64,000 nt of DNA from Bin5 sp022821545 (lineage in GTDB: Bacteria; Chloroflexota; Anaerolineae; Caldilineales; Caldilineaceae). The notes under the pieces were generated by a model that did not search any database, was not told the DNA's origin, and saw nothing but the letters and a program-made list of their open reading frames with translations. The position numbers and the translations under genes are program-made. The stretch covers positions 3,844,001-3,908,000 of the forward strand of contig CAXXLO010000002.1 of NCBI GenBank assembly GCA_963664085.2, written 5' to 3'. Of this stretch, positions 9,400 through 18,344 are shown piece by piece; position 1 is the stretch's first letter, and the number at the start of each line of letters is the position of its first letter.

Positions 9400-10356
9400 A
9401 TGAGCGATCTCAGGCCGGACCTGCCGGGCGCTGAAGACAGTACCGACTGCCAAAAGGACTCTCCCAGACCTGAGGTTACGCTTAACAAGTGGCAGATCTG
9501 GCTGCTGGCTTCCCGGCCCAGGACGCTGCCGGCTGCGATCGCGCCGGTGGTGGTTGGGACCTCTCTCGCCTGGGCTGATGGGCAGTTCTCTCTTGCGCCT
9601 GCGCTGGCGGCTGCGGCCGGCGCTCTCTTACTGCAGATTCTCTCCAATTTCGCCAACGACTATTTTGATTTTGCAAAAGGCGCAGATACGCGAGAGCGCG
9701 TGGGCCCCACGCGAGTCATGGCGGCCGGTCTCCTTTCCGTACGGGAACTACGCCTTGGCATGGCGGCAGTTACCGGCCTGGCGATTGTGGACGGCATCTA
9801 TCTGATCCTTGTTGGCGGCTGGCCAATCCTGGCTATAGGCGCGGCGTCCATTCTGGCCGCCCTGCTTTACACGGGAGGCCCACTCCCCTTCGGCTATCAC
9901 GGGCTGGGAGATCTGTTTGTCTTCATCTTTTTCGGGCTTACCGCCGTCTGCGGAACGTACTATGTGCAGGCCGGAACAGTTTCACCAGTTGTTTTCGTTG
10001 CCGCTGCGCCAGTCGGCTTTCTGATCACGGCCATCCTCGTCGTCAACAACCTGCGCGACATAGAGACCGATGCCAAGGCAGGCAAGCGTACGCTGGCAGT
10101 GGTTATCGGTCACAAAAATACGCGCCGCCAATACCTTGCTTTGCTTATCCTGGCCTACTCCGCCACGCTCCTCCTCTGGCAGAGATTCGGTCTGGGCCAT
10201 GCAGTTCTTTTGCCTCTTCTCAGTCTGCCGCTCGCCGTCCGGAGGGCCTCTTCCATCTATTCCGCCAATGGGAAGGAGCTCAATTCGGTGCTGGCGGCGA
10301 CCGCCCAGCTGGCTCTACAGTTCAGCCTGCTGCTTTCGGTTGGAATACTCCTCTGA
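9400..10356 (+). CDS. menA: 1,4-dihydroxy-2-naphthoate polyprenyltransferase-like protein
   Basis: UbiA-superfamily membrane enzyme expected to prenylate and decarboxylate dihydroxynaphthoate in menaquinone synthesis. The first Asp-rich metal/diphosphate motif is NDYFDFAKG (residues 86-94), preceded by the MenA-typical RPRTLPAA at 39-46. The second is NNLRDIETDAKAGKRT near residue 215. Eight to nine membrane helices are visible. The stop at 10356 is 2 bp before the next start, so the two genes are very likely co-transcribed. Other UbiA members cannot be excluded, but the second motif is characteristic of MenA. Confidence 0.88.
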   Translation: MSDLRPDLPGAEDSTDCQKDSPRPEVTLNKWQIWLLASRPRTLPAAIAPVVVGTSLAWADGQFSLAPALAAAAGALLLQILSNFANDYFDFAKGADTRERVGPTRVMAAGLLSVRELRLGMAAVTGLAIVDGIYLILVGGWPILAIGAASILAALLYTGGPLPFGYHGLGDLFVFIFFGLTAVCGTYYVQAGTVSPVVFVAAAPVGFLITAILVVNNLRDIETDAKAGKRTLAVVIGHKNTRRQYLALLILAYSATLLLWQRFGLGHAVLLPLLSLPLAVRRASSIYSANGKELNSVLAATAQLALQFSLLLSVGILL

Positions 10357-10358
10357 AG

Positions 10359-11939
10359 ATGGCGGACTTCGAGGTCATTTTCGTAGGCACCGGGCACAAC
10401 TCACTTGTCTGCGCCGGATACCTGGCAAAGGCAGGCTACCGGGTTGGGATGTTTGAGCGCCGCCCCGTCGTTGGGGGGGCTGTCGCCACGCAAGAGATCA
10501 TCCCCGGGTATCACTTTGACCTGGGAGGCAGCGCGCACATCCTGATAAACCACACTTCGATAGTTCAAGATCTGTCCCTGGAACGGTTCGGCCTCGACTA
10601 TATAGAGCTGGATCCCCTCTTTTTCGCCCCCTTTCCCGATGGAAATCGGCTATTTTTCTGGAAAGAGATTGATCGTACCTGCGACAGCATTGCCGGCGTC
10701 TCCAGCGAAGACGCAGAAAACTACCATCGCTTCATCAACGACTGGACGCCGATGGCCGAGGCCATGGTGGAGTTGTTTCTGCTGGCCCCGACTCCTCTCA
10801 ATGTGGCCAAAACCCTGGCTTTCCGGAGCAAAGTGCATAGGGACCTGCGGTGCCGTCTGCCGGCAGTTCTCGGCAGTTACGGCCAACTACTCCGCAAGTC
10901 TTTCGTCTCGCCCCACGTTCAGGCCGTCATCGGCTGGATGGCGGCGCAGTCCGGTCCTCCGCCGCACGGGCGAGTCAGCGCCCCTTTCGCCCTCTGGCAC
11001 CCCATGTATCACCGTTCCGGAGTCAAAAGGCCCAGGGGCGGTTCGGGCATGCTGACGAAGGCGCTGGCGCGCATGATTACGTCTTATGGCGGTACGATTG
11101 CTACCGACGCGTCGGTCGACAGGATAGTCGTGGAAAGTGGAAGAGCGGTTGGGGTTCGGACGGAAAGCGGGGAGACATACAGCGCCAGCCGCGCCGTCGT
11201 TTCAGGCGCCCATATCCACACGACGCTCAAGATTCTGGGCGACCAGGTCCCCTCGTCGCGCGTGGCATCGGCGAAGAGATCAAGGATCGGAAACGGGTTC
11301 GGCATGATGGTGCGGCTTGCGATGAGTGAGCTGCCCGACTATGGCGACACCGGAGGATTGGGCAATGGGACTCCCCGTCCGGAACACAGGGCCTTGCAGT
11401 TTATCTGTCCAGACCTGGACTATCTTGATCGCGCCTACCGAGACTATCTTTCCGGCCGTCCAGCCGCGGACCCGGCGCTGATCGCCATGACATTTTCCGC
11501 CGTCGACCCGTCACTTGCGCCGCCGGGCAAACACGTTCTCTTTCTGTGGGGACAGTACTTCCCGTATGAACTGGCCACGGGCGAGAGCTGGGACGAGATG
11601 GGCGACAGGGTGGCGGACCGGATGCTGGCCATACTGGCGGACTACGCCCCCAACGTAGCTTCGTCCGTCGTCGGCAGGCTTGTGCAGACGCCAAAGTGGC
11701 TGGAAAGGGAGTTGGGACTGCTGCGAGGGAACGTCATGCACCTCGAAATGTCGGTCGACCAGATGTTTACATTGAGACCGTCGCTGCGCATGAGCGACTA
11801 TCGAGGACCGACCAAAAGTCTTTATCTGACGGGGGCCAGTATGCATCCGGGAGGGGGAATCATGGGCGCAGCGGGCAGGAACGCGGCCACTGTTCTCTTG
11901 CATGACCTGAGCCGCAAGCCCCGCATTTTCGGCCGGTAG
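10359..11939 (+). CDS. Phytoene desaturase-like FAD-dependent oxidoreductase (PYROXD2/CrtI type)
   Basis: FAD-dependent amine-oxidase/CrtI-fold oxidoreductase of 526 residues. The N-terminal dinucleotide motif is GTGHNSLVCAGYLAKAG (residues 10-26), followed by ERRPVVGG. The C-terminal FAD motif is the Gly-rich MHPGGGIMGAAGRNAA. The motif variant GTGHNSLV rather than GxGxxG is common in the PYROXD2-like branch, whose substrates are largely unknown. It begins 2 bp after menA, so a role on a prenylated quinone or carotenoid is plausible but is inference. Confidence 0.82.
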   Translation: MADFEVIFVGTGHNSLVCAGYLAKAGYRVGMFERRPVVGGAVATQEIIPGYHFDLGGSAHILINHTSIVQDLSLERFGLDYIELDPLFFAPFPDGNRLFFWKEIDRTCDSIAGVSSEDAENYHRFINDWTPMAEAMVELFLLAPTPLNVAKTLAFRSKVHRDLRCRLPAVLGSYGQLLRKSFVSPHVQAVIGWMAAQSGPPPHGRVSAPFALWHPMYHRSGVKRPRGGSGMLTKALARMITSYGGTIATDASVDRIVVESGRAVGVRTESGETYSASRAVVSGAHIHTTLKILGDQVPSSRVASAKRSRIGNGFGMMVRLAMSELPDYGDTGGLGNGTPRPEHRALQFICPDLDYLDRAYRDYLSGRPAADPALIAMTFSAVDPSLAPPGKHVLFLWGQYFPYELATGESWDEMGDRVADRMLAILADYAPNVASSVVGRLVQTPKWLERELGLLRGNVMHLEMSVDQMFTLRPSLRMSDYRGPTKSLYLTGASMHPGGGIMGAAGRNAATVLLHDLSRKPRIFGR

Positions 11940-11995
11940 CCGGGCGGCGTTTTTCTCCTATTTCACTTGGGTTGAAATCGTCAATGTCCAATTCA

Positions 11996-12024
11996 TTGTG
12001 ATCATGCGATCGAGGTGATAGAAT
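11996..12024 (+). promoter_or_regulatory. Sigma70-like promoter candidate
   Basis: TTGTGA (11996-12001), a 17-bp gap and TAGAAT (12019-12024). The predicted transcription start is about 12031, which coincides with the ATG of the small gene that follows. Confidence 0.4.
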
Positions 12025-12030
12025 CTGCGC

Positions 12031-12459
12031 ATGGGCTCCCATGGGAAATCCGAATCGGAACGCACGACTATCTATCGTACGCGCAGCAGCGGCGAGGACG
12101 CCGTTGGATATGTGTGCGGCGAAGAGATTTTCCGCCTACGTTGGGGAACGGGTGTTAGCATAGGGCGATATGAACGCGATAGTGACGGCTGGCGAATTTT
12201 TCGTAAGACGCGATTCGATGAGAAGGAGCTGGGTCGAATCACGACTGAAGGCGTCATCCATAGTCATGGCCTCTTCGAAGGAGGAAGCCTGGGCTGGCTT
12301 GAGTCGGATGGTACGGTAGTCCGGGGCGGTCTTATTTTTGCGGAGGAGGAAGTTGGCCGGGTTGACGGTCCACAGCCGCTCACGGCAGCGGCTGCTCTGC
12401 TCTTGATATTCGTTCCCGACGAAGATGAAATGAGTAGAGAGATGGAGCGGCGGGGCTGA
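12031..12459 (+). CDS. Small hypothetical protein with beta-rich repeats
   Basis: A 142-residue soluble protein of unknown function. It alternates short beta-like segments with Gly turns (GYVCGEEIFRLRWG, GRYERDSDGWRIFRK, GRITTEGVIHSHG, GWLESDGTVVRGG), giving four or five loosely similar ~20-residue units, and ends in an acidic tail. There is no signal peptide or membrane helix. A GAGGTGA at 12012-12018 is rather far from the ATG and the candidate promoter would start RNA right at it, so translation may be leaderless or begin elsewhere. It lies 57 bp before an alpha/beta hydrolase. Confidence 0.6.
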   Translation: MGSHGKSESERTTIYRTRSSGEDAVGYVCGEEIFRLRWGTGVSIGRYERDSDGWRIFRKTRFDEKELGRITTEGVIHSHGLFEGGSLGWLESDGTVVRGGLIFAEEEVGRVDGPQPLTAAAALLLIFVPDEDEMSREMERRG

Positions 12460-12516
12460 CATTTGGGTTGGGATCTGGCGCAGAGATGATAGTACGGGCG
12501 GGGTGAAAGGCTGCAA

Positions 12517-13455
12517 TTGATCAAGGTCCAGACTGAACGCTTGACTTTCGGAGTCCGCACGTCGGGAAGCGCCGACGGAGTCCCTCTCCTCTTGCTTCAC
12601 GGCTCACATGCGACCAGCCGCTGGTGGGAACCATTTTTCGCCATCCTCCCGGATTCCATACGGGCGATAGCGCCTGATCTTAGAGGCTGCGGCCAGAGCA
12701 CACACTCAGAGAGCGGATATGAGGTCGAGGAGCAGGCTGAAGATGTCGCCGAGCTGGTCCAGGCACTCTCACTGTCTGATTTCGACCTTGCAGGTCACGG
12801 CAGCGGGGGAGCCATCGCCATCGAATACGCCCTGCGCCACGGCCAGCAGCTGCACAGCCTGATTCTTGTTGACAGCGTGCCGATTGAAGGGGCTTTCACG
12901 CCGCTGCAAGGGCTGCAGCTACTCTCCCAAATGCGCGACGATCGCGCCCTCCTGAGTCAAGCCCTGTCTGCACTCCTTCCCACTGCTCCCCCTCCCACCA
13001 TGACTGAACAGGAATTCGATAGTTTTTTCGAGCAGTTGGTTGACGACGCTGCCGCAATGGCGCCAGCGGCCTTTACGGCAGTGGCGGAGGCGCTGGGTCG
13101 CTGGAATCGCCAGGAGGAGGCGCACAGGCTGACGCTGCCCACACTCCTGTTGCTCGGAACGGAAGACATAGTGGTCGAAAGGGATGCCGCCACACGTTCC
13201 CTTCTCGCCATTCCCGGAGCGGCCAACCTTGAGATCCTGAGAGGCATTGGCCACAGTCCCATGATTGAGTCACCTGTTGTCCTGGCCGAGAGGATAATCG
13301 AGTTCATCACTGAAGAGTTTGAGAGTTTTGAGGAGGCCAAGGACTACGCGCAAGAGAATTCGACTGCGGCGGAAGAAGGGATGGGGACCGAGCGGGACCG
13401 GCTTGCCGAAAACGACCATCTTGCAGATGGGACCAGTGACAGGGCCGAACCATGA
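12517..13455 (+). CDS. Alpha/beta-hydrolase fold protein
   Basis: Cytoplasmic alpha/beta hydrolase of 312 residues. The oxyanion-type HGSHAT motif is at 28-33, the probable acid residue is in LLGTEDIVVERD and the His in GIGHSPMIES. The nucleophile elbow reads GHGSGG (93-98), where most relatives have GHSxGG: the usual Ser position is Gly95 with a Ser one residue later. The last ~35 residues are acidic and disordered-looking. TTG at 12517 is the apparent start, with GAAAGG upstream. The stop overlaps the next gene by 4 bp. The substrate is unknown. Confidence 0.82.
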   Translation: MIKVQTERLTFGVRTSGSADGVPLLLLHGSHATSRWWEPFFAILPDSIRAIAPDLRGCGQSTHSESGYEVEEQAEDVAELVQALSLSDFDLAGHGSGGAIAIEYALRHGQQLHSLILVDSVPIEGAFTPLQGLQLLSQMRDDRALLSQALSALLPTAPPPTMTEQEFDSFFEQLVDDAAAMAPAAFTAVAEALGRWNRQEEAHRLTLPTLLLLGTEDIVVERDAATRSLLAIPGAANLEILRGIGHSPMIESPVVLAERIIEFITEEFESFEEAKDYAQENSTAAEEGMGTERDRLAENDHLADGTSDRAEP

Positions 13456-14087
13456 GCAATGAGAGTCAGGAGGAGTTGCGAGCCCACTGGGACGAGCGCT
13501 ACCGCAGTGGACAGACGCCCTGGGATACCGGCATAACTCCGCCGGAGGTCCAAGCCTTTTGGGAGGAGCAGCCTCCCCCTGCTGCGGGCGCTTATGCCCT
13601 CGATATTGGCTGCGGCACAGGGTTGAATACGCTCTTCCTGGCGAGGCTTGGACTATGCGCAATCGGGTTCGATCTCTCCGGGCAGGCACTGCTTCTGGCG
13701 CAAATGAGGCTGAAGGCCAGGGGCCGCCAAGATCGATCCAGGGCGGGGGGCAAGGCGGTTTTCGTGCAGGCGGACGTCAGCAGGTTGCCGGTAGACGGGC
13801 TGGGAGCGGCATACGCTTTGGACATTGGCTGTCTGCACAGTCTTCCCGACCAGCTTCGCCCCGCGTACGCCGAAGGCGTCCACCGCGGGTTGAAGAGCGG
13901 AGGCTACTTCCATCTCTACGTGTTTGACAGAAATGACTCAGACGGTCCCGGCGCCCGAGGAATGTACGAGGGCGAGGCGGCTGCCCTCTTTGAGGGCAAA
14001 CTGGAAATTGTATCGGAAGTAGCGGGCGTTTCGTCTAACTCGGTCTCAAGACCTTCGCGCTGGATTCTTCTACGGAAAAACAGATGA
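13452..14087 (+). CDS. Class I SAM-dependent methyltransferase
   Basis: Rossmann-fold methyltransferase of 211 residues. Motif I is LDIGCGTGLNT (about 49-59), motif II ends in GFDLSGQAL, and motif IV/post-I is YALDIGCLHSLP. The N-terminal WDERYRSGQTPWDTG is the hallmark of the thiopurine methyltransferase/TehB-like group, which often detoxifies halides, metalloids or thiols. ATGA overlap with the hydrolase gene indicates translational coupling, so the two may act on one substrate. The acceptor cannot be named. Confidence 0.85.
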   Translation: MSNESQEELRAHWDERYRSGQTPWDTGITPPEVQAFWEEQPPPAAGAYALDIGCGTGLNTLFLARLGLCAIGFDLSGQALLLAQMRLKARGRQDRSRAGGKAVFVQADVSRLPVDGLGAAYALDIGCLHSLPDQLRPAYAEGVHRGLKSGGYFHLYVFDRNDSDGPGARGMYEGEAAALFEGKLEIVSEVAGVSSNSVSRPSRWILLRKNR

Positions 14088-14100
14088 ATTCCAGCACTGA

Positions 14101-15360
14101 TCACGGGCACTCTGCCCGCGTAACCGGGGCGGACCCTCCCCCGTCATCCGGCTGCGGGATTTCGGGACTGAAGGAGGTGTTTGTATCGATCAGGGGCGGT
14201 CTGTCAAATATGCCCTTGAGCTCCTCGGCGATGTAGTCCCAGTTCACGATGAAAACTGACATGTCTTGCCGCCAGCCGGCCCTCATGGCGTCAGGTGGTT
14301 TCAGCACTAATCCCTTAACATCCGCCTCCCCCAGGGACAGACCAAAGCGGGCGTATTTCAACGTGTCCCATTTGCTCACATCGGTGTAAACCGAGTAGCG
14401 CAGGGCGTCATACAGGTCCAGGGCCTTCGGCAGCAGATTCTGCTCTGCGAGTTGCTTCCTTAAGGCCCACACGACCCGCTGCTGCCGCCGCGCGCGCTCC
14501 AGGTCGCCACCGCCGGACCGGCGGCTGCGTACATAGCTGAGAGCTTGTTCACCAGTCAGAATGTGCTCACCGGGCGGCAGGTTCAGATAGATGCCCTCTT
14601 CCGGATAGACCTCGTACAGGTAGCAGTCCACGTGGATTTTGAGTCCGTCCAGGGCATCGATGAGGTCTACAAAACCTGTAAAGCTAAACCTGATGTAGTT
14701 GTCAATCGTGATTCCCAGACGATCTTCCAGAATCCTGATCAACAGCCTGGGGCCGCCGCCGCCGGGCGCGTCCATCTCTCCCAGATAGTCGATCACATTG
14801 ATCCGGTTGGAGAGATGGCCGGGAATCGGGTCGATGTACATATCGCGAGGGAATGAGACGATGGCCGCCTCGCCGAGGTCGGGGTTCATCATCAGCAGAA
14901 TTATGACGTCCGTCCGCCAGTTAGGCTGATCCGGCCGCTGATCGCTGCCCAAGATCAGGACGTTGGTGGTTCTGTCCAGATCGGTTATTACCGGAGTCGG
15001 ATGCGGAGTTGGGGTGGCGGTGGGAGTGACAGTCGGGACGGGGGACGCGGTTGGCGTCGTCGTAGGGGTATCCTGCGCGGATGCCTGTTGTCCCTGTTCT
15101 TGCGGTAGGGAAACAGAACCGTTTTGCCCGGGAGAACCACTACCGGCTGGAGGCCCGTCCGACAGAGCTTCACGCGGATGGGAGGTTTCAACCTGTTCGG
15201 CCCCTGCCGAGTCGCCTTCGTTGTTGACAATGAAAAAGCTGAGCAGGATTGCACTGCCAAGGATGAGCAGCAGGTAAGGCCGTACGAACGCGGGCAAACC
15301 CCTGCGGACTGAATTTCGCGTCTGTCTCAGGGGTGCTGGAAGGTTACGCCGCAGGCTCAT
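14101..15360 (-). CDS. LytR-CpsA-Psr (LCP) family cell-envelope protein
   Basis: Membrane-anchored phosphotransferase of the LCP type, which in characterised bacteria attaches lipid-linked glycopolymers to the cell wall. There is one N-terminal helix (about residues 27-46), then a Thr/Pro-rich linker (about residues 99-121) that would span the envelope. The LCP domain has NVLILGSDQRP, TDVIILL, SFPRDMYID, NRINVIDY and a late ALSYVRSRRSGGGDLERARRQQ, which contains the Arg residues binding pyrophosphate. The gene lies 57 bp after cinA and could end that leftward operon. No obvious ribosome site precedes the ATG. Confidence 0.9.
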   Translation of the reverse strand: MSLRRNLPAPLRQTRNSVRRGLPAFVRPYLLLILGSAILLSFFIVNNEGDSAGAEQVETSHPREALSDGPPAGSGSPGQNGSVSLPQEQGQQASAQDTPTTTPTASPVPTVTPTATPTPHPTPVITDLDRTTNVLILGSDQRPDQPNWRTDVIILLMMNPDLGEAAIVSFPRDMYIDPIPGHLSNRINVIDYLGEMDAPGGGGPRLLIRILEDRLGITIDNYIRFSFTGFVDLIDALDGLKIHVDCYLYEVYPEEGIYLNLPPGEHILTGEQALSYVRSRRSGGGDLERARRQQRVVWALRKQLAEQNLLPKALDLYDALRYSVYTDVSKWDTLKYARFGLSLGEADVKGLVLKPPDAMRAGWRQDMSVFIVNWDYIAEELKGIFDRPPLIDTNTSFSPEIPQPDDGGGSAPVTRAECP

Positions 15361-15417
15361 AACTGAAGATTTCGTCGGAGTAACTGGACGGACTGCAAGT
15401 CAGGTCAGGCCATTTGG

Positions 15418-16671
15418 CTATACTTCCAAGTCAAGCAAGATTCGACGAAGTATGTCCATGGCCCGATTCCCTACCCAGGCATTTGTCAGGCGGTCCGCTC
15501 CACCAAATGGAAAGCGAGCCACTTCGGTGCGGTCAGGACCGGCGCAGCCTATCCAGGTTTCGCCACCCTGATTGGAATGGAAGGTTTCATCCGGGCGGCC
15601 GCTGGTGATAACGGCCAGACCGTGGGACACATTGCACTCCTCCCGCAAGCGCAAGGCCAGATCGAGAGCAACTTCACTCGCCGGGGGTTTATCAAGCAGT
15701 TGCCGAAGTGAGGCTGTGTCCTGATCGGCTTCGAAGATGCGGACGGCGTCTTCGGGGTTGAATCCGTTCTTCATCCGGTCTGCGATTGCCCCTCCAGACA
15801 ACGTTTCCACCAGCGCGACGCTGGCGTCAGCCTTTTGCAGCAACCGGGCCAGGACAGACTCAACTGTTTCTTCAGGGGTTGTGCTGTAGATGTAACTGCC
15901 GATAACGGCGCGCACTCTCTCCTCCATCCGGTCGAGAAGCTCCTCGGCTTCCTCGGCGCTTGCGGCCCTGGCAGCAATGCGAACGTCGGCCTGGCCCAGG
16001 TGCGCGGCCAGGCCCATGGTCGGGTTGGTACTGTCCATCAGATGGCCAAGTTCTGCATCAAGGCTGCTTTCACCTATGCCGACAGTTCGCAGAATTCTGC
16101 GGCGAATGACACCGACGCCTCCCGTCAGGTCTTGCAGGAAAGGCAGAACGAGATCGGTCATCATTCGTTTCATTTCACGGGGAACGCCTGGCATGGCGAT
16201 GATCCTGCCACCCAGCCCATGGCGTCGATCAAAGGTGATAAATCCCGGCGCGGTACCAACAGGGTTTTCCAGAACGGTGGCCGCTTCGGGAATCTGGGCC
16301 TGGCGCAGATTATTTTCGCTCATGCGCCGGTAGCCCCAACGGGCAAACCGCTCCCTCAGGCTTTCTTCGATGTCGGGATGACGTTCCAGCGGACAGCCGG
16401 TGGCATTGGCGATGGCGTCGCGCGTGATGTCGTCGGCGGTCGGACCCAGTCCGCCGGTCACCAGGACCACATCGCTGCGGCCCAAGGCCTGTTCCAACAC
16501 GCCGCGCAGTCGCGGCTCGTTGTCGCCCACGGTGGTCTTGTAGTAAAGGTTGACGCCAATCTCCCTGAGCTGCTGGGCAATCCAGGCGGCGTTGGTGTCA
16601 ACAATGTCACCGAGCAGGATCTCTGTTCCGGAAGTGACGAGTTCGGCTGAAACGCTCTTTGCGTCAGTCAT
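15418..16671 (-). CDS. cinA: CinA family protein with divergent amidohydrolase domain
   Basis: Two-domain CinA. The N-terminal ~170 residues carry the MoeA/MPT-binding-like pyrophosphatase motifs (SGTEILLGDIVDTN, VTGGLGPTADD, PGVPREM). The C-terminal domain (from about 265) corresponds to nicotinamide-nucleotide amidohydrolase, but its catalytic motif, usually AESCTGG, reads VETLSGG (288-294), and the usual VTGIAGP loop reads ITSGRPDET. Amidase activity is therefore doubtful. The ATG at 16671 gives the normal N-terminus. An in-frame start at 16740 would add 23 residues. The gene follows the CpXC gene in the same operon. Confidence 0.85.
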   Translation of the reverse strand: MTDAKSVSAELVTSGTEILLGDIVDTNAAWIAQQLREIGVNLYYKTTVGDNEPRLRGVLEQALGRSDVVLVTGGLGPTADDITRDAIANATGCPLERHPDIEESLRERFARWGYRRMSENNLRQAQIPEAATVLENPVGTAPGFITFDRRHGLGGRIIAMPGVPREMKRMMTDLVLPFLQDLTGGVGVIRRRILRTVGIGESSLDAELGHLMDSTNPTMGLAAHLGQADVRIAARAASAEEAEELLDRMEERVRAVIGSYIYSTTPEETVESVLARLLQKADASVALVETLSGGAIADRMKNGFNPEDAVRIFEADQDTASLRQLLDKPPASEVALDLALRLREECNVSHGLAVITSGRPDETFHSNQGGETWIGCAGPDRTEVARFPFGGADRLTNAWVGNRAMDILRRILLDLEV

Positions 16672-16752
16672 GATCTTTTTCTCTACGTGACCCTGCCCAT
16701 GCTTGAATGCGCTCTCAAGTCCTTCTTCGGTAATCCGCACCGCTTCTTCGGG

Positions 16753-18339
16753 CTACAGCATGAGAGCGGCCTGCCCTCTAATGCTACTGACGCGGCTTGC
16801 CAGCGCGCTATTTCCTTCACGGCTGAAGCGGTCTTCCAGAGTTTTCAATGCTTCCACGAACTCTTGCGAGAGCTGCGATCGATTGTCCTGGAGCAACCGT
16901 CGCATCGTACCCTCGTCGGGGGCCGACAGAAGGCGATTGAGGAGTCTCATTTCCGGCGGCATCTGTTCTTCCAGAATCGCAACCGCCTTCTCGTAAATTG
17001 TACGCAACCTCTGCACCGCGAATGTCGCCTTGTTCTGCTCGGCCTGCCTGATATTGGAGGCCAGTACGGCGAGAAACATCTCATTGATCTGATCGGCGTT
17101 TTCCTTCAGGGCGGCGTCTGTATCAGGCGCCTGCAGCACTTCCTGTAGAACAGCCTGGACTTGCTGTGCCGCCATCTGCTGGCTCTGACTGCGCTGCTCA
17201 CCAATCTCTACAGTTCGATCGCGAATGGCCATCAGCGCGGAGCGCTCTTCCGGGTCGGTAGAATTCTCGAGGCGGTCGGCAAGTCCGAGAAGGAACTGAT
17301 AGTCGGTGAGCGCGGCCGCCGCGTTCAGGACGGCGGTCGCAACGGCCTCGCCATTCTCGCCTTCTTTCCAAAAGTCCAACAGCTGGGAAAGCAGCTCTTC
17401 GCGCGTGGTTTTGGGACCGATTCGCGACAACGCGTCCTGGACCCGTTCTTCCAGAGCTTTCAGTTCCTGTCCGGCATCCGTGGACTCAAGTAGAGAGCTA
17501 CGCAGCTTTAGCAGCGCTTCATGCTGCTCTGACTGACCCTCAGCGGCCACGGCATTTATCACCTGGCCGAGGAGGACAAAGAAGCTCGAATCGATCAGCG
17601 ATTTGTTTCGATCTGCAACCAACTGCATGGCGCTTTGGTCGCTGCCCAGTCGGACGAGATTGCCGATCAGTTCAGATTGCTCGCGGCGGCGGCGCAGCAT
17701 CTCCGGCGTGACGCCTTCGAAGCCCCACATCTTTTCGATCAGAGAGTCCCATTCAAAGAACTGCTGCGCCTGGAACATATAGCCTTTACGCTGATCGGAC
17801 GGGAGCCGCGCCATCAGCGCCTGGCTCATCTCGCCAATCATCTTTTGCGTTTGCATGTCGTCCAGTCTCGCCTGGCCCGGAACGATAACGCCCAGGAACT
17901 CGTGCTCCGGATCGTGGACCATGAGCGGCACACTGAGTGGGCCGCCTGCACCGCAGGCATTGCAGACCGCGGTATTGATCTGTCCCCCCAAGACCAGTCC
18001 CTTGAGTTCAGGGTTTGCCCCCACGTCAACGATTGAAAAGACGGCGGCCGTGTATGTCGCCCCGCAACTGGGGCAGGTGACCTGCGCGCCGGTCGGGGGG
18101 AAGAGCAGATCGATTTCAGGCTGCTGAGTGGGTGCGCCGTCCGCTCCGCCGGAAGGCGGAGCTGTCGCCGATGCTTCATTTTCCCTACCGGCCGCCTGAT
18201 CGTCTGGCGTGGCCGCTGCGGGATCCGCTTCAGGCTGATCCGGCTCGTCGCGCCTGGAAGTGGAAAAGCCCTTGGGAAGTTCAATTCCGCCCGGCGATTG
18301 AGAGGGAGTCGGGCTGCCAGGTGTCCAGATTTCACTCAT
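16753..18339 (-). CDS. CpXC-domain protein with helical C-terminus
   Basis: Hypothetical protein of 528 residues. A Pro/Ala/acidic disordered leader (1-75) is followed by a CpXC-like zinc-binding domain with CPSCGA and CNACGA pairs (about residues 88-135). The rest (about 150-528) is strongly alpha-helical, Gln/Leu/Glu-rich and probably coiled-coil, with no membrane helix. CpXC proteins are widespread and uncharacterised. The start lies 5 bp after the stop of the TPR-like gene, so it belongs to the ligA operon. Function is unknown, and context hints at a DNA- or protein-assembly accessory. Confidence 0.75.
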   Translation of the reverse strand: MSEIWTPGSPTPSQSPGGIELPKGFSTSRRDEPDQPEADPAAATPDDQAAGRENEASATAPPSGGADGAPTQQPEIDLLFPPTGAQVTCPSCGATYTAAVFSIVDVGANPELKGLVLGGQINTAVCNACGAGGPLSVPLMVHDPEHEFLGVIVPGQARLDDMQTQKMIGEMSQALMARLPSDQRKGYMFQAQQFFEWDSLIEKMWGFEGVTPEMLRRRREQSELIGNLVRLGSDQSAMQLVADRNKSLIDSSFFVLLGQVINAVAAEGQSEQHEALLKLRSSLLESTDAGQELKALEERVQDALSRIGPKTTREELLSQLLDFWKEGENGEAVATAVLNAAAALTDYQFLLGLADRLENSTDPEERSALMAIRDRTVEIGEQRSQSQQMAAQQVQAVLQEVLQAPDTDAALKENADQINEMFLAVLASNIRQAEQNKATFAVQRLRTIYEKAVAILEEQMPPEMRLLNRLLSAPDEGTMRRLLQDNRSQLSQEFVEALKTLEDRFSREGNSALASRVSSIRGQAALML

Positions 18340-18344
18340 AATAG

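Noticed and set aside
14995..15065. Tandem repeat in DNA of the LCP gene
   Set aside because: It encodes a Thr/Pro linker of a surface protein, so the repetition is explained by protein low complexity.
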